From Chloroflexota bacterium (lineage in GTDB: Bacteria; Chloroflexota; Limnocylindria; Limnocylindrales; CSP1-4), in contig JAJYMP010000616.1 of NCBI GenBank assembly GCA_021786915.1, forward strand, positions 1 through 10,144: a stretch of 10,144 nucleotides of DNA. The letters are read 5' to 3'. The stretch's first letter is position 1. Each line of letters starts with the position of its first letter. The notes below the pieces were generated by a model. That model worked only from the letters and a program-made list of their open reading frames with translations. It was not told where the DNA came from and ran no database searches. Of the stretch, positions 1 through 6,054 are shown in pieces. Position numbers and translations under genes: made by a program.

Positions 1-85
1 GGACGTCGACGCCGCCACTGGCTGAGCGGGGCGCTGAGCGAGACGGACGTCCCGGGCGAGGCCGCGCTGGCAGGCCCCGATCAGC

Positions 86-802
86 CTAGCCCCAGGGCAG
101 GTCCTTCGCGCCGCGCAGGTGCGACGTGTCGTTCGAGACGAGCAGGGTGCCCTCGCGGGGCCCTGCGCCGTCGGCGAAGGCGATCGCGGTCAGGTTGCAC
201 TGGCTCTGGATGAACCGCTGCCGGAAGCGGCGCAGGTCGATGTCCAGCGCGACGCACAGGAAGACGCGGTTGAGCGTCCCGTGCGCGACGGCGAGGACCC
301 GATGGTCGGTCCCGGCCGCGCTCACCGGCCCGCCGGTGGCGGTCGCCGCGCGGAACGACGCCCGGGCCGTCCAGCGCCGGTGCTCGTCGAGCAGGTCCTC
401 GAGGAACGACGTCACCCGCCTGGCCACGTCCTCGCCCGATTCGCCGCCGGGACACCGCAGCGTGTCCGGCCGCTCCACCCACTGGCTGCGGAACGCCCGG
501 TCGGTCTCGTCGATCTGCGCGTAGGTGCGGCCCTCCCAGGCGCCGTAGTCCATCTCGCGCAGGCGCGGGTCCACCTCGATGGCCACCCGCCCCGGCCCCG
601 CCACGATGTCGGCCGTCTCGCGGGCCCGGAAGAGCGAGCTCGTGATCACGCGGTCGAAGCTCACCGGCGCGAGGCGGCGGCGGAGCGCGTCGGCCTGCCG
701 GCGGCCGGCATCGTTGATGGAGATGTCGATCTTCTGGCCGAGGTGCTGCTCCGGGCGCGAGCGGTCGGTCAGGCCGTGGCGGGTGAGGACGAGGGTCAGC
801 AT
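86..802 (-). CDS. Histidine phosphatase family protein (phosphoglycerate mutase-like)
   Basis: Cytoplasmic phosphatase or mutase of the histidine phosphatase superfamily, branch 1, 238 residues. The catalytic set is complete: the RHG motif (R8, H9, G10) with H9 as phospho-acceptor, a second phosphate-binding Arg in the SSLFRARETA segment (R59), the acidic general acid in LREMDYGAWEG (E83), a PGGES turn (118-122) and the second catalytic His in VAHG (H174). The length fits the family. A low-complexity Ala/Thr/Gly stretch at about 145-166 looks like a surface insertion. Substrate cannot be read from sequence: relatives include phosphoglycerate mutases, alpha-ribazole phosphatases and broad phosphatases. 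The start is ATG at 802, which leaves the family's N-terminal strand intact. There is no clear Shine-Dalgarno, but a TAGACT hexamer lies 8 bases before the ATG. The gene is divergent from the small membrane gene, 34 bases away. Confidence 0.93.
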   Translation of the reverse strand: MLTLVLTRHGLTDRSRPEQHLGQKIDISINDAGRRQADALRRRLAPVSFDRVITSSLFRARETADIVAGPGRVAIEVDPRLREMDYGAWEGRTYAQIDETDRAFRSQWVERPDTLRCPGGESGEDVARRVTSFLEDLLDEHRRWTARASFRAATATGGPVSAAGTDHRVLAVAHGTLNRVFLCVALDIDLRRFRQRFIQSQCNLTAIAFADGAGPREGTLLVSNDTSHLRGAKDLPWG

Positions 803-810
803 CAGGACGA

Positions 811-816
811 AGTCTA
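811..816 (-). promoter_or_regulatory. Candidate -10 box for the histidine phosphatase gene (leaderless start)
   Basis: Read on the minus strand this is TAGACT, a TANNNT-type -10 hexamer ending 8 bases before the ATG at 802. Transcription would begin at or next to the start codon, and no Shine-Dalgarno is present. No convincing -35 is seen at 16-18 bases. The same bases form the middle of the 34-base divergent intergenic space, so expression in the two directions may be linked. This is a motif call only. Confidence 0.4.
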
Positions 817-836
817 GGACGATCGGGGATGCGAGA

Positions 837-1064
837 ATGGCGACGGAGGTTCAGACGACAGCGACGATGACCAGCAACGACGACGGCGGCCACGCCGCCC
901 CCGACCACGGCACCGGACACGGCCACGACGACCATGGCCACGCGGCCGACACCCTGGGCCCCATCGACTGGAAGATGTGGGGCGCCGGCCTCGTCTCCGT
1001 CGTCGCGGCACTGGCGGTGCTGGTCGCATTCGTGCTCGCAAGCGGCTTCGCCTTCAACGCCTGA
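837..1064 (+). CDS. Small histidine-rich single-pass membrane protein, function unknown
   Basis: A 75-residue protein I do not recognise. The N-terminal half is polar, with six His in 17 residues (H19, H24, H28, H30, H33, H35) interspersed with Gly and Asp. A conserved-looking GPIDWKMW segment (41-48) follows, then one hydrophobic helix at about 49-71. The chosen start is ATG at 837, preceded by a purine-rich GGGGA at a usable distance. An open frame extends upstream to 579, but that part is the antisense of the phosphatase gene and has no coding character. The His/Asp/Gly stretch could bind a divalent metal (copper, zinc or nickel), as such stretches do in many metal-handling proteins; this is inference. 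It stands alone between the divergent phosphatase and the propeller gene, 97 bases upstream of the latter. Confidence 0.7.
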   Translation: MATEVQTTATMTSNDDGGHAAPDHGTGHGHDDHGHAADTLGPIDWKMWGAGLVSVVAALAVLVAFVLASGFAFNA

Positions 1065-1149
1065 CCGGTCCTTGGCGCCCCTTCCTGTGGGCAGATGGTG
1101 ACCGGGTAAACGATTCGCAACGTTCCGGTGCGGGGCTGCCGCACGCTGC

Positions 1150-1155
1150 TAGCGT
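1150..1155 (+). promoter_or_regulatory. Candidate extended -10 box for the first propeller gene (leaderless start)
   Basis: TAGCGT preceded by TGC makes an extended -10 (TGnTANNNT). It ends 6 bases before the ATG at 1162, so the transcript would start at or next to the A of the start codon. No Shine-Dalgarno is visible in the 25 bases upstream and no clear -35 is seen, which fits an extended -10 promoter and a leaderless mRNA. Motif evidence only. Confidence 0.45.
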
Positions 1156-1161
1156 CCCGTC

Positions 1162-2343
1162 ATGACTCTCAGCGCCCCCCAACGTCATGCGCGCCCCGCG
1201 CACCGCGGGCAGCGGCGGCCGGGCCCCTGGATCCTCGCGGTGGCGGCGGCGGCCGTCGTCCTGGCCGCGGCCGCCTCGACCATGCTCACGCCATCGGCTG
1301 CCTCCCCGAGCGGAGCCCCGGCGAACGTCTCGAGCGGCGGCCCGTCGGACGCCCCCGCGGGCGGGGGCGCTGCTCCCGCGGCGTCAGGTCCGGCCGGCCC
1401 CATCGCGAGCACGGGATCGTCCTCCGCCGCGCGCGTCGCGCCAGCCGGCCCGTTCCCGTACGGCCTGCTCATCGCCGATCGCGGCAACGCCCGGATCCTG
1501 GCCGTGGACAACGCCGGCCACGTCTTCTGGCAGTTCCCCGCGAAGGGCTCGCTGCCTCCGGGCGTCCACTTCGCGGCTGACGACGCCTTCGTTGCGCCGG
1601 ACGGCAAGACCATCGTCGCCAACGACGAGTACAACCAGGTCATCTACCGGATCGATATCCGCACCCGCAAGGTGGTCTGGCAGTACGGCCACTACGGCGT
1701 CGCGAGCGGCGCGATCGGCTACCTCCACAACCCCGACGATGCCTACCCCTTGGCCAACGGCGACATCGTCGTGGCCGACATCGTGAACTGCCGGGTGCTC
1801 GAGATCGCGCCCGACAAGCACATCGTCGCGATGCACGGCCGGACCGGCGCCTGCACCGACAACGCGCCAGTGACCTACGGCGAACCCAACGGCGACACGC
1901 CGCTGCCGGACGGTGGCCTGCTCATCACCGAGATCACCGGCTCGCGCGTGGTGCGCCTGTCGCCCACCGGCCAGGTGCTCTTCGACATCCACGTCCCGGT
2001 GGCGTACCCGTCCGACGCGCAGCTCGACAGCCAGGGCAACGTGATCGTCGTGGACTACAGCAGTCCCGGCGCGGTGGTGGCGGTCACGCCCACGGGCAAG
2101 GTGTTGTGGCGCTACGCGCCCGCCTCGGGCTCGGGGCGCCTGGACCACCCCAGCCTCGGCACACCGCTCCCCAACGGCGACATCGTCATCAACGACGACG
2201 CACGGGACCGGATGATCGTGCTCGACCCGCGGACCATGAAGATCGTCTGGCAGTACGGCCACACCGACGTGTCGGGGACCGCCGTCGGGTTCCTCTCGGA
2301 TCCCGACGGGCACCAGCCGATCCCCGCGAATGCCGTCTTCTGA
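1162..2343 (+). CDS. Membrane-anchored NHL/PQQ-like beta-propeller protein
   Basis: A 393-residue extracytoplasmic propeller. A basic N-terminus (R8-R19) precedes one hydrophobic helix (about 23-42), which is a signal anchor or uncleaved signal peptide with no lipobox. Residues 44-96 form a Ser/Ala/Gly/Pro linker that probably spans the cell wall. The propeller runs from about 97 to the end. An NHL-like repeat, LLIADRGNARILAVD, begins at 102, and later blades repeat the pattern PLANGDIVVADI, PLPDGGLLITEI and PLPNGDIVINDD. Two blades share a WQYGH core (W173 and W363) followed by a similar G-[YF]-L-x-[ND]-P-D run. There are no catalytic residues I can name. Relatives include the arylsulfotransferase-like, BamB-like and NHL families, so the role may be ligand binding or scaffolding at the surface. 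The last 14 bases overlap the next gene, so the two are probably co-translated. Confidence 0.82.
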   Translation: MTLSAPQRHARPAHRGQRRPGPWILAVAAAAVVLAAAASTMLTPSAASPSGAPANVSSGGPSDAPAGGGAAPAASGPAGPIASTGSSSAARVAPAGPFPYGLLIADRGNARILAVDNAGHVFWQFPAKGSLPPGVHFAADDAFVAPDGKTIVANDEYNQVIYRIDIRTRKVVWQYGHYGVASGAIGYLHNPDDAYPLANGDIVVADIVNCRVLEIAPDKHIVAMHGRTGACTDNAPVTYGEPNGDTPLPDGGLLITEITGSRVVRLSPTGQVLFDIHVPVAYPSDAQLDSQGNVIVVDYSSPGAVVAVTPTGKVLWRYAPASGSGRLDHPSLGTPLPNGDIVINDDARDRMIVLDPRTMKIVWQYGHTDVSGTAVGFLSDPDGHQPIPANAVF

Positions 2344-3520
2344 CGGCCTGCGCCCGCGGTTGCGCGGCCGGCTCGTCGGCGGCACGGGGCCGGCATCCGG
2401 ACAGGGGCGGCTCCGGCGCAGCCGGCGGATCACCGGCGGGCTGGCGCTCTGCCTCTCCGCCGCCCTCGCCCTGGCCGCGTGCGGCAATGCCCCGCCGTCT
2501 GCGTCCGGCGCCGCGGCGTCAGGGACGGCCACCGGTGCCGCCAGCGCGACGGAGACCGCGAGCGGGGCCGGCTCCCCGGGGCCCGCATCGGGCGGCCCGG
2601 TGGGCGCATCCACGGGCTCCGGGAACGCGAGCGCCGGCAACGCGAGCGCGGGAGCCACGCCCGGCGCAACCGCGCGGGTGGCCGCCACGCTGCTCGGCAT
2701 GCGCCTGCCGTCGCCGCTCAGCCGGGCGGTGGTGGTCGCCAGCGGCGCGGAGGTGCTGGTGCTGGGGGGCGTGACCCCGAGCGGGACGACGGCGACGATC
2801 CTGCAGCTTGATCCGGCCACGGGATCCGTCGCGCGGATCGGGCGGCTGGCGAGCGCGGTGCACGACGCTTCGGGGGCGACGCTGGGCCATGGCTGGCTCG
2901 TCGTCGGCGGCGGCCAGACGCTGGCGAGCGCCGTGGTCCAGGACGTGTCCGTGGTCGGGGCGAGTGCGACCGCCTCGGTGACCGGTGCCCTGCCGGCGCC
3001 ACGGGCCGACGGCGCGGCGGTCGCGGTGGGCGGCGAGGTGCTCGTGGTGGGCGGCGGGCGCGGCGGCGTCCCGGACCCGAACGTCCTCGCGACGCGCGAC
3101 GGCGTCAGCTTCACCTCCCTCGCGCGGCTGCCGGTGGCCGTGCGCTATCCCGCGGTCGCCGCTGCGGGGAGCCGCGTCTACCTGTTCGGCGGCGCGACGA
3201 CCGGCGCGCCCTCGAACGCCATCCAGGCGATCGATGCGACGACGGGCAGCGTCCGGGTCGTCGCCCGGCTGCCCTATGCGCTCACGCAGGCGACGGCGTT
3301 CATCCTCGGCGGGCGGATCCTGATCGCCGGCGGCATGCGCGCGGGCCGCCCGAGCACCGCGATCCTCGCGTTCGATCCCGCGACCGGCCGGACGGCCGTC
3401 GTCGGGCGGCTGCCGGAGGGCGTCGAGGACGCCGGCGTTGCTGTAGTGGGCGACACGGCATACCTGGTGGGCGGCGAGACAGGCAGCGCGTTCCTCGACA
3501 CGGTGATCGCGGTCCGCTGA
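2330..3520 (+). CDS. Kelch-type beta-propeller lipoprotein
   Basis: A 396-residue secreted lipoprotein. The N-terminus is unusually long and Arg-rich (1-33), followed by a hydrophobic core (34-50) ending in a lipobox LAAC with the lipidated Cys at position 51. Residues 52-115 are a Gly/Ala/Ser/Thr linker containing a short GNASA repeat. From about 120 to the end there are six Kelch-like units, each marked by a hydrophobic run and a Gly doublet: LVLGG, LVVGGG, LVVGGG, YLFGG, LIAGG and YLVGG. This is enough for a six-bladed propeller. The ATG at 2330 lies inside the preceding gene (14-base overlap, ATG...TGA), with no strong Shine-Dalgarno, so translational coupling is likely. A TTG at 2360 would give a shorter, more usual signal peptide and is an alternative start. 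Ligand unknown; Kelch propellers usually bind proteins or sugars. Confidence 0.85.
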   Translation: MPSSDGLRPRLRGRLVGGTGPASGQGRLRRSRRITGGLALCLSAALALAACGNAPPSASGAAASGTATGAASATETASGAGSPGPASGGPVGASTGSGNASAGNASAGATPGATARVAATLLGMRLPSPLSRAVVVASGAEVLVLGGVTPSGTTATILQLDPATGSVARIGRLASAVHDASGATLGHGWLVVGGGQTLASAVVQDVSVVGASATASVTGALPAPRADGAAVAVGGEVLVVGGGRGGVPDPNVLATRDGVSFTSLARLPVAVRYPAVAAAGSRVYLFGGATTGAPSNAIQAIDATTGSVRVVARLPYALTQATAFILGGRILIAGGMRAGRPSTAILAFDPATGRTAVVGRLPEGVEDAGVAVVGDTAYLVGGETGSAFLDTVIAVR

Positions 3521-3540
3521 GTCGCGCGACCCGGCGAGGA

Positions 3541-4209
3541 TCAGGCGGTGCCCACCTCCGCCGGGGGGCGCGTCTCGCCGCCGCGCACAATCTCGCGGAT
3601 CCGCAACGCCAGGCGCTCGACGTCTCCGACCATCTCCTCGGTTCGAACGAGCATCTCCTGTGCGGTCGCGTCGTCCCCCATCGCCGGGACGTTGATGAAC
3701 ACGTTCGCGGCCGCGGACCGGGCAGCGGCGACGGCCATCAGCCCGGCGACCTCGAGGTCCGAAGAGGCGTTCTTGTTGCTCCGCCCGGCCATCGACTCGG
3801 CCTCCAGGGCCAGCTGGAGGCAGGCCTCGACCGTCCGATACGGTGCCTCGGTGGCGGCGCGGGCCGCGGCCTGGAGCGCCTTCGCACGGGCGGCCTTCTC
3901 GTCCTCGGTTTCGCGCGGCATCTTCATCGCCACGCCGAAGCCCGCAAACGCCGCCGCGTCTTCGTCTGCGAGGGTCAGGAATCGGTCGGCGAGCAGCAGG
4001 CCGGCAGCCCGCGCCTCGGTCAGGAGCTGCTCGTGCTCCGCGAACTTCGGCCGGCCGACGGACAGCGAGGCGACCATCGCCACGAGCGCGCCGCCGAGGC
4101 TGCCCGCGACCGCCGCCGCTGATCCTCCGCCCGGCACGGGCTCCGCCGAGGCCAGGAGCGAGACGAACTGGTCGACCGTCAGGTCGCGGAAGCGCACATT
4201 GGTATCCAC
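3541..4209 (-). CDS. Cyclodeaminase/cyclohydrolase family protein (FTCD_C, FchA-like)
   Basis: A stand-alone 222-residue protein of the family that includes the C-terminal cyclodeaminase domain of formiminotransferase-cyclodeaminase and bacterial FchA. These enzymes convert formimino-THF to methenyl-THF plus ammonia, or hydrolyse methenyl-THF to formyl-THF, in the cytoplasmic one-carbon pool. Family marks: the glycine-rich PVPGGGSAAA motif (24-33), the DEDAAAF helix start (82-88), a KMPRETEDEKAAR segment (96-108) and SNKNASSDLEVAGLMA (144-159), the folate-site loop. It is all helical and of normal length. The start is GTG at 4209, which keeps the full N-terminal FRDLTVDQF helix. A TAGAAT box sits 6 bases before it and there is no Shine-Dalgarno. 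No formiminotransferase or other folate gene is adjacent, so cyclohydrolase rather than histidine degradation is the better guess. It is convergent with the Kelch gene, 20 bases away. Confidence 0.9.
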   Translation of the reverse strand: MDTNVRFRDLTVDQFVSLLASAEPVPGGGSAAAVAGSLGGALVAMVASLSVGRPKFAEHEQLLTEARAAGLLLADRFLTLADEDAAAFAGFGVAMKMPRETEDEKAARAKALQAAARAATEAPYRTVEACLQLALEAESMAGRSNKNASSDLEVAGLMAVAAARSAAANVFINVPAMGDDATAQEMLVRTEEMVGDVERLALRIREIVRGGETRPPAEVGTA

Positions 4210-4215
4210 CCGGCG

Positions 4216-4221
4216 ATTCTA
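4216..4221 (-). promoter_or_regulatory. Candidate -10 box for the cyclodeaminase gene (leaderless start)
   Basis: On the minus strand this reads TAGAAT, five of six matches to TATAAT, ending exactly 6 bases before the GTG at 4209. Transcription would begin at or next to the start codon. No Shine-Dalgarno is present. A TTGACC occurs only 6 bases upstream of the box, too close to serve as its -35. Confidence 0.5.
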
Positions 4222-4292
4222 GGGGCGGGTCAAGCTTCGCGAGGAGCCGAAGCGACCTCGAGCGCCCGGGCGAGCGCCGTTCAGGGTGGCCC

Positions 4293-4323
4293 ACGGGGCG
4301 AGCGCGGTCAGCGCCCGCCCCGT
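4293..4323. terminator. GC-rich hairpin, possible terminator after the SOS small gene
   Basis: An inverted repeat of 12 base pairs with one A/C mismatch and a five-base loop (4306-4310). The arms are 4293-4305 and 4311-4323. It lies 57-87 bases past the stop codon of the DUF6504-like gene and before the cyclodeaminase promoter, where a leftward transcript would be expected to end. No T-run follows on either strand, so it would be a U-less type of terminator or simply an mRNA 3'-end stabiliser. A competing 6-bp stem (CCCCGT/ACGGGG, 4318-4335) overlaps its right arm. Confidence 0.4.
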
Positions 4324-4379
4324 AGTCGAACGGGGAGTCCGCGATGAGGAGTCTCGGCCCCCGTGTCTGGTGGTTGCGC

Positions 4380-4649
4380 TCAGGCGGCGCGATCAAGCCC
4401 GTCGAGCGCCTCGATCGTCCAGCGCCGCGAGCGGTGCGCGAAGGTCAGGCCGAGCCGGAGCGTGGCCGTGTCCACCTCGTACACCGTGCGCGGGCCGGTG
4501 ATCGCCGGGTACGCCGAGCGCTCGTCGCGGATCGCCACGAGGCGGGTGATCGGGAGCCGATCCCCGCCCCAGGTGATCTCGTTGGGCAGGCCGTTGAGCC
4601 GATTGGTGCGCACCTGGACCGGGACCGGTGCGACGCGAACCATCGCCAT
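4380..4649 (-). CDS. DUF6504-like small protein, predicted SOS-induced
   Basis: An 89-residue soluble protein without signal or membrane segment. Its layout resembles the DUF6504 family: a short beta-rich core with P-x-E-I-T-W-G-G-D-R-L-P-I-T-R-L-V (22-38), then an acidic/aromatic stretch with TVYEVDTATLRLGLTF, and a closing RRWTIEALDGLD. I recall DUF6504 members being encoded beside error-prone polymerase genes in high-GC Gram-positive bacteria; assignment here is by pattern and memory. The start at 4649 is well supported by AAGGAG at 4658-4663 (minus strand), 8 bases before the ATG. It lies 106 bases downstream of dinB on the same strand but has its own promoter with two LexA-type palindromes. 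A role in damage tolerance or in controlling the polymerase is inferred from location and regulation only. Confidence 0.75.
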   Translation of the reverse strand: MAMVRVAPVPVQVRTNRLNGLPNEITWGGDRLPITRLVAIRDERSAYPAITGPRTVYEVDTATLRLGLTFAHRSRRWTIEALDGLDRAA

Positions 4650-4657
4650 GTCGATGT

Positions 4658-4663
4658 CTCCTT
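4658..4663 (-). promoter_or_regulatory. Strong Shine-Dalgarno of the DUF6504-like gene
   Basis: AAGGAG on the minus strand, 8 bases before the ATG at 4649. It decides the start codon over the in-frame ATG two codons later. It is one of only two clear Shine-Dalgarno sequences in the window, so the gene should be translated efficiently once transcribed. Confidence 0.7.
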
Positions 4664-4705
4664 GACGTTCGGCGGGTCGTCGTCACCCGGGGGCACTTCC
4701 GGATG

Positions 4706-4719
4706 CGAACGGATGTTCG
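4706..4719. promoter_or_regulatory. LexA (SOS) box 2, downstream operator
   Basis: CGAACGGATGTTCG, a perfect CGAAC-N4-GTTCG palindrome that matches the LexA box of Gram-positive and actinobacterial type. For the leftward promoter at 4730-4759 it covers about +5 to +18, where bound LexA would block promoter clearance. Its centre is 33 bases (about three helical turns) from the other box, so both dimers would sit on the same face of the DNA. Confidence 0.8.
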
Positions 4720-4729
4720 TTCTTCCCAG

Positions 4730-4759
4730 ACACTAGACCGAACAGGTGTTCGATGTCAA
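4730..4759 (-). promoter_or_regulatory. Sigma-70-type promoter of the DUF6504-like gene
   Basis: On the minus strand a consensus -35 TTGACA (4759-4754) is followed after 18 bases by a -10 TAGTGT (4735-4730). The predicted transcription start is near 4723, giving a leader of about 74 bases to the ATG at 4649. The -35 overlaps the TGA stop codon of dinB, so the promoter is wedged directly behind the polymerase gene. A LexA-type palindrome (4739-4752) occupies most of the spacer. Confidence 0.7.
4739..4752. promoter_or_regulatory. LexA (SOS) box 1, spacer operator
   Basis: CGAACAGGTGTTCG, a second perfect CGAAC-N4-GTTCG palindrome, lying between the -35 and -10 of the leftward promoter. LexA bound here would exclude RNA polymerase. 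Two perfect copies within 50 bases of 70% GC DNA, in a space between genes, are very unlikely by chance. Confidence 0.85.
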
Positions 4760-6054
4760 GCGTCGGTGTACGGATCCTCGTCGAAGTCCGTGACAGGTTC
4801 TGTGTCACGGCTCTGCCGGCTCCGCGGTGGGTCCGGATCTTCGTCTGCGACGTCCACGGGCTTCATCGGGTCCCGCTCGAACGGCGCGGGCAGGGTTGTC
4901 CGCACGAGTCGCGCCCGGGTGACCGCGCGATCCCCGTACTTGCCCCGGATCTTGTCGAGCGCCGCCGCGGCCGCCACGCGCCGAGGGTCCTCCTGGGCGT
5001 CGAACATCGCAAGCTGCTCGCGGTCGCGGAAGTTCGAGGCCGTGACGCCCACGAGCCGGATCTTCTGGCCGTGCAGCTCGCGGCGCAGCAGCGCCCGGAC
5101 GGCCTCGAAGATCGGCTCGGTCAGGTCGGCCGGCACGTCGAGGCTCGTCTGCCGCGTGATGGTGCGGAAGCTCGAGTCGCGCACCTTGAGCGTGATCGTG
5201 ACGGCCCGGATGCCCGACGAGCGCAGGCGCCCGGCCACCCCGTCGGCCATGCCCAGGAGCGTGCGCTCGAGCACGTCGCGATCCGCCGTGTCCCGGTCGA
5301 ACGTGTGCTCGTGGCCGATCGACTTCGCCGCCTCGCCGCCCGCCACCGGGTCCGGGTCGACCCCGTGCGCCCGCTCCACCAGCGACGCCCCGTGCTTGCC
5401 CAGCCGCCGCTCCAGCGCGTCCGCCGGCAGCGACGCCAGGTCGCCGATCGTCCTCACCCCGTACTCGGCGAGGGCAGCGGCCGTCTTCTCGCCTACGCCC
5501 CACAGGCGCGAGATCGGGAGCGGCGCGAGGAAGGCGGCCTCCTCGCCCGGCGGGACCACCACCAGGCCGTCGGGCTTGCGCAGGTCCGACGCCACCTTCG
5601 CCACCAGCTTCGTCGTCGCCACGCCCACCGAGATCGTCAGGCCCGTCTCGTCGTGGACGGCGCTCTTGATCAGCCGGCCGATCGCCTCCCCGTCGCCGAA
5701 CAGCGCTCGCGAGGCCGTGACGTCGAGGAAGGCCTCGTCGATCGAGACCGGCTGCACCTGGGGGGTGAACCTGCGCAGGATCGCCATCACCCGGCGGCTC
5801 TCGGCCTGGTACTTGCGCCCGTCGACCGGCACGAAGATGCCCTGTGGGCAGAGCCGCCCGGCGGTCCGCAGCGGCATGGCCGAGTGGACGCCGAACTTGC
5901 GCGCCTCGTAGCTGGCCGTGCTGACGACGCCCCGGTCGTCGGGACCGCCGCCGCCCACGATGACGGGCTTGCCGCGCAGCTCGGGATGGTCGCGCTGCTC
6001 CACGGCCGCGAAGAACGCGTCGAGGTCCACGTGCAGGATCGTGCGAGCGGTCAC
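4756..6054 (-). CDS. dinB: DNA polymerase IV (Y-family translesion polymerase)
   Basis: A 432-residue DinB-type polymerase that copies past damaged bases with low fidelity. Palm and fingers are intact: HVDLDAFFAAVEQ (8-20) with metal-binding D10 and the steric-gate Phe at F15, YEARKFGVHSAMP (49-61), and VSIDEAFLDVT (103-113) with catalytic D106 and E107. The thumb has a helix-hairpin-helix (LWGVGEKTAAAL, 184-195). The little finger follows (about 245-345) and ends in a QLAMF beta-clamp-binding motif (347-351). The C-terminus is extended: a basic LDKIRGKYGDRAVTRARL segment, common in high-GC Gram-positive relatives, then an acidic, probably disordered tail (about 396-432). The start is GTG at 6054, which gives the usual short lead to HVDLD. 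No Shine-Dalgarno or LexA box is seen upstream; a weak GAGAAT (6067-6062) lies 7 bases before the GTG. The SOS-boxed small gene follows on the same strand. Confidence 0.97.
   Translation of the reverse strand: MTARTILHVDLDAFFAAVEQRDHPELRGKPVIVGGGGPDDRGVVSTASYEARKFGVHSAMPLRTAGRLCPQGIFVPVDGRKYQAESRRVMAILRRFTPQVQPVSIDEAFLDVTASRALFGDGEAIGRLIKSAVHDETGLTISVGVATTKLVAKVASDLRKPDGLVVVPPGEEAAFLAPLPISRLWGVGEKTAAALAEYGVRTIGDLASLPADALERRLGKHGASLVERAHGVDPDPVAGGEAAKSIGHEHTFDRDTADRDVLERTLLGMADGVAGRLRSSGIRAVTITLKVRDSSFRTITRQTSLDVPADLTEPIFEAVRALLRRELHGQKIRLVGVTASNFRDREQLAMFDAQEDPRRVAAAAALDKIRGKYGDRAVTRARLVRTTLPAPFERDPMKPVDVADEDPDPPRSRQSRDTEPVTDFDEDPYTDA

Noticed and set aside
1..85. Possible end of an upstream gene (plus frame 2 stops at 23-25)
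   Set aside because: Only seven codons are visible and they carry no recognisable signal; it cannot be supported.
1384..3114. Long minus-strand open frame (576 codons) opposite the two propeller genes
   Set aside because: It reads as Arg/Ala/Pro/Val-rich antisense with no motif. The plus-strand frames have signal peptides, a lipobox and regular propeller repeats, and at this GC long antisense frames are expected.
3521..3530. GTCGCGCGAC palindrome between the convergent Kelch and cyclodeaminase genes as a bidirectional terminator
   Set aside because: A 5-bp self-complement with no loop and no T-run cannot form a useful hairpin.
3641..3648. GTTCGAAC palindrome as a third LexA box
   Set aside because: It lacks the four-base spacer and lies inside the cyclodeaminase coding region.
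2519..4396. Long minus-strand open frame (625 codons) across the Kelch gene, the cyclodeaminase and the gap
   Set aside because: It crosses two well-supported genes in a wrong frame and has Arg/Gly/Pro composition typical of shadow frames.
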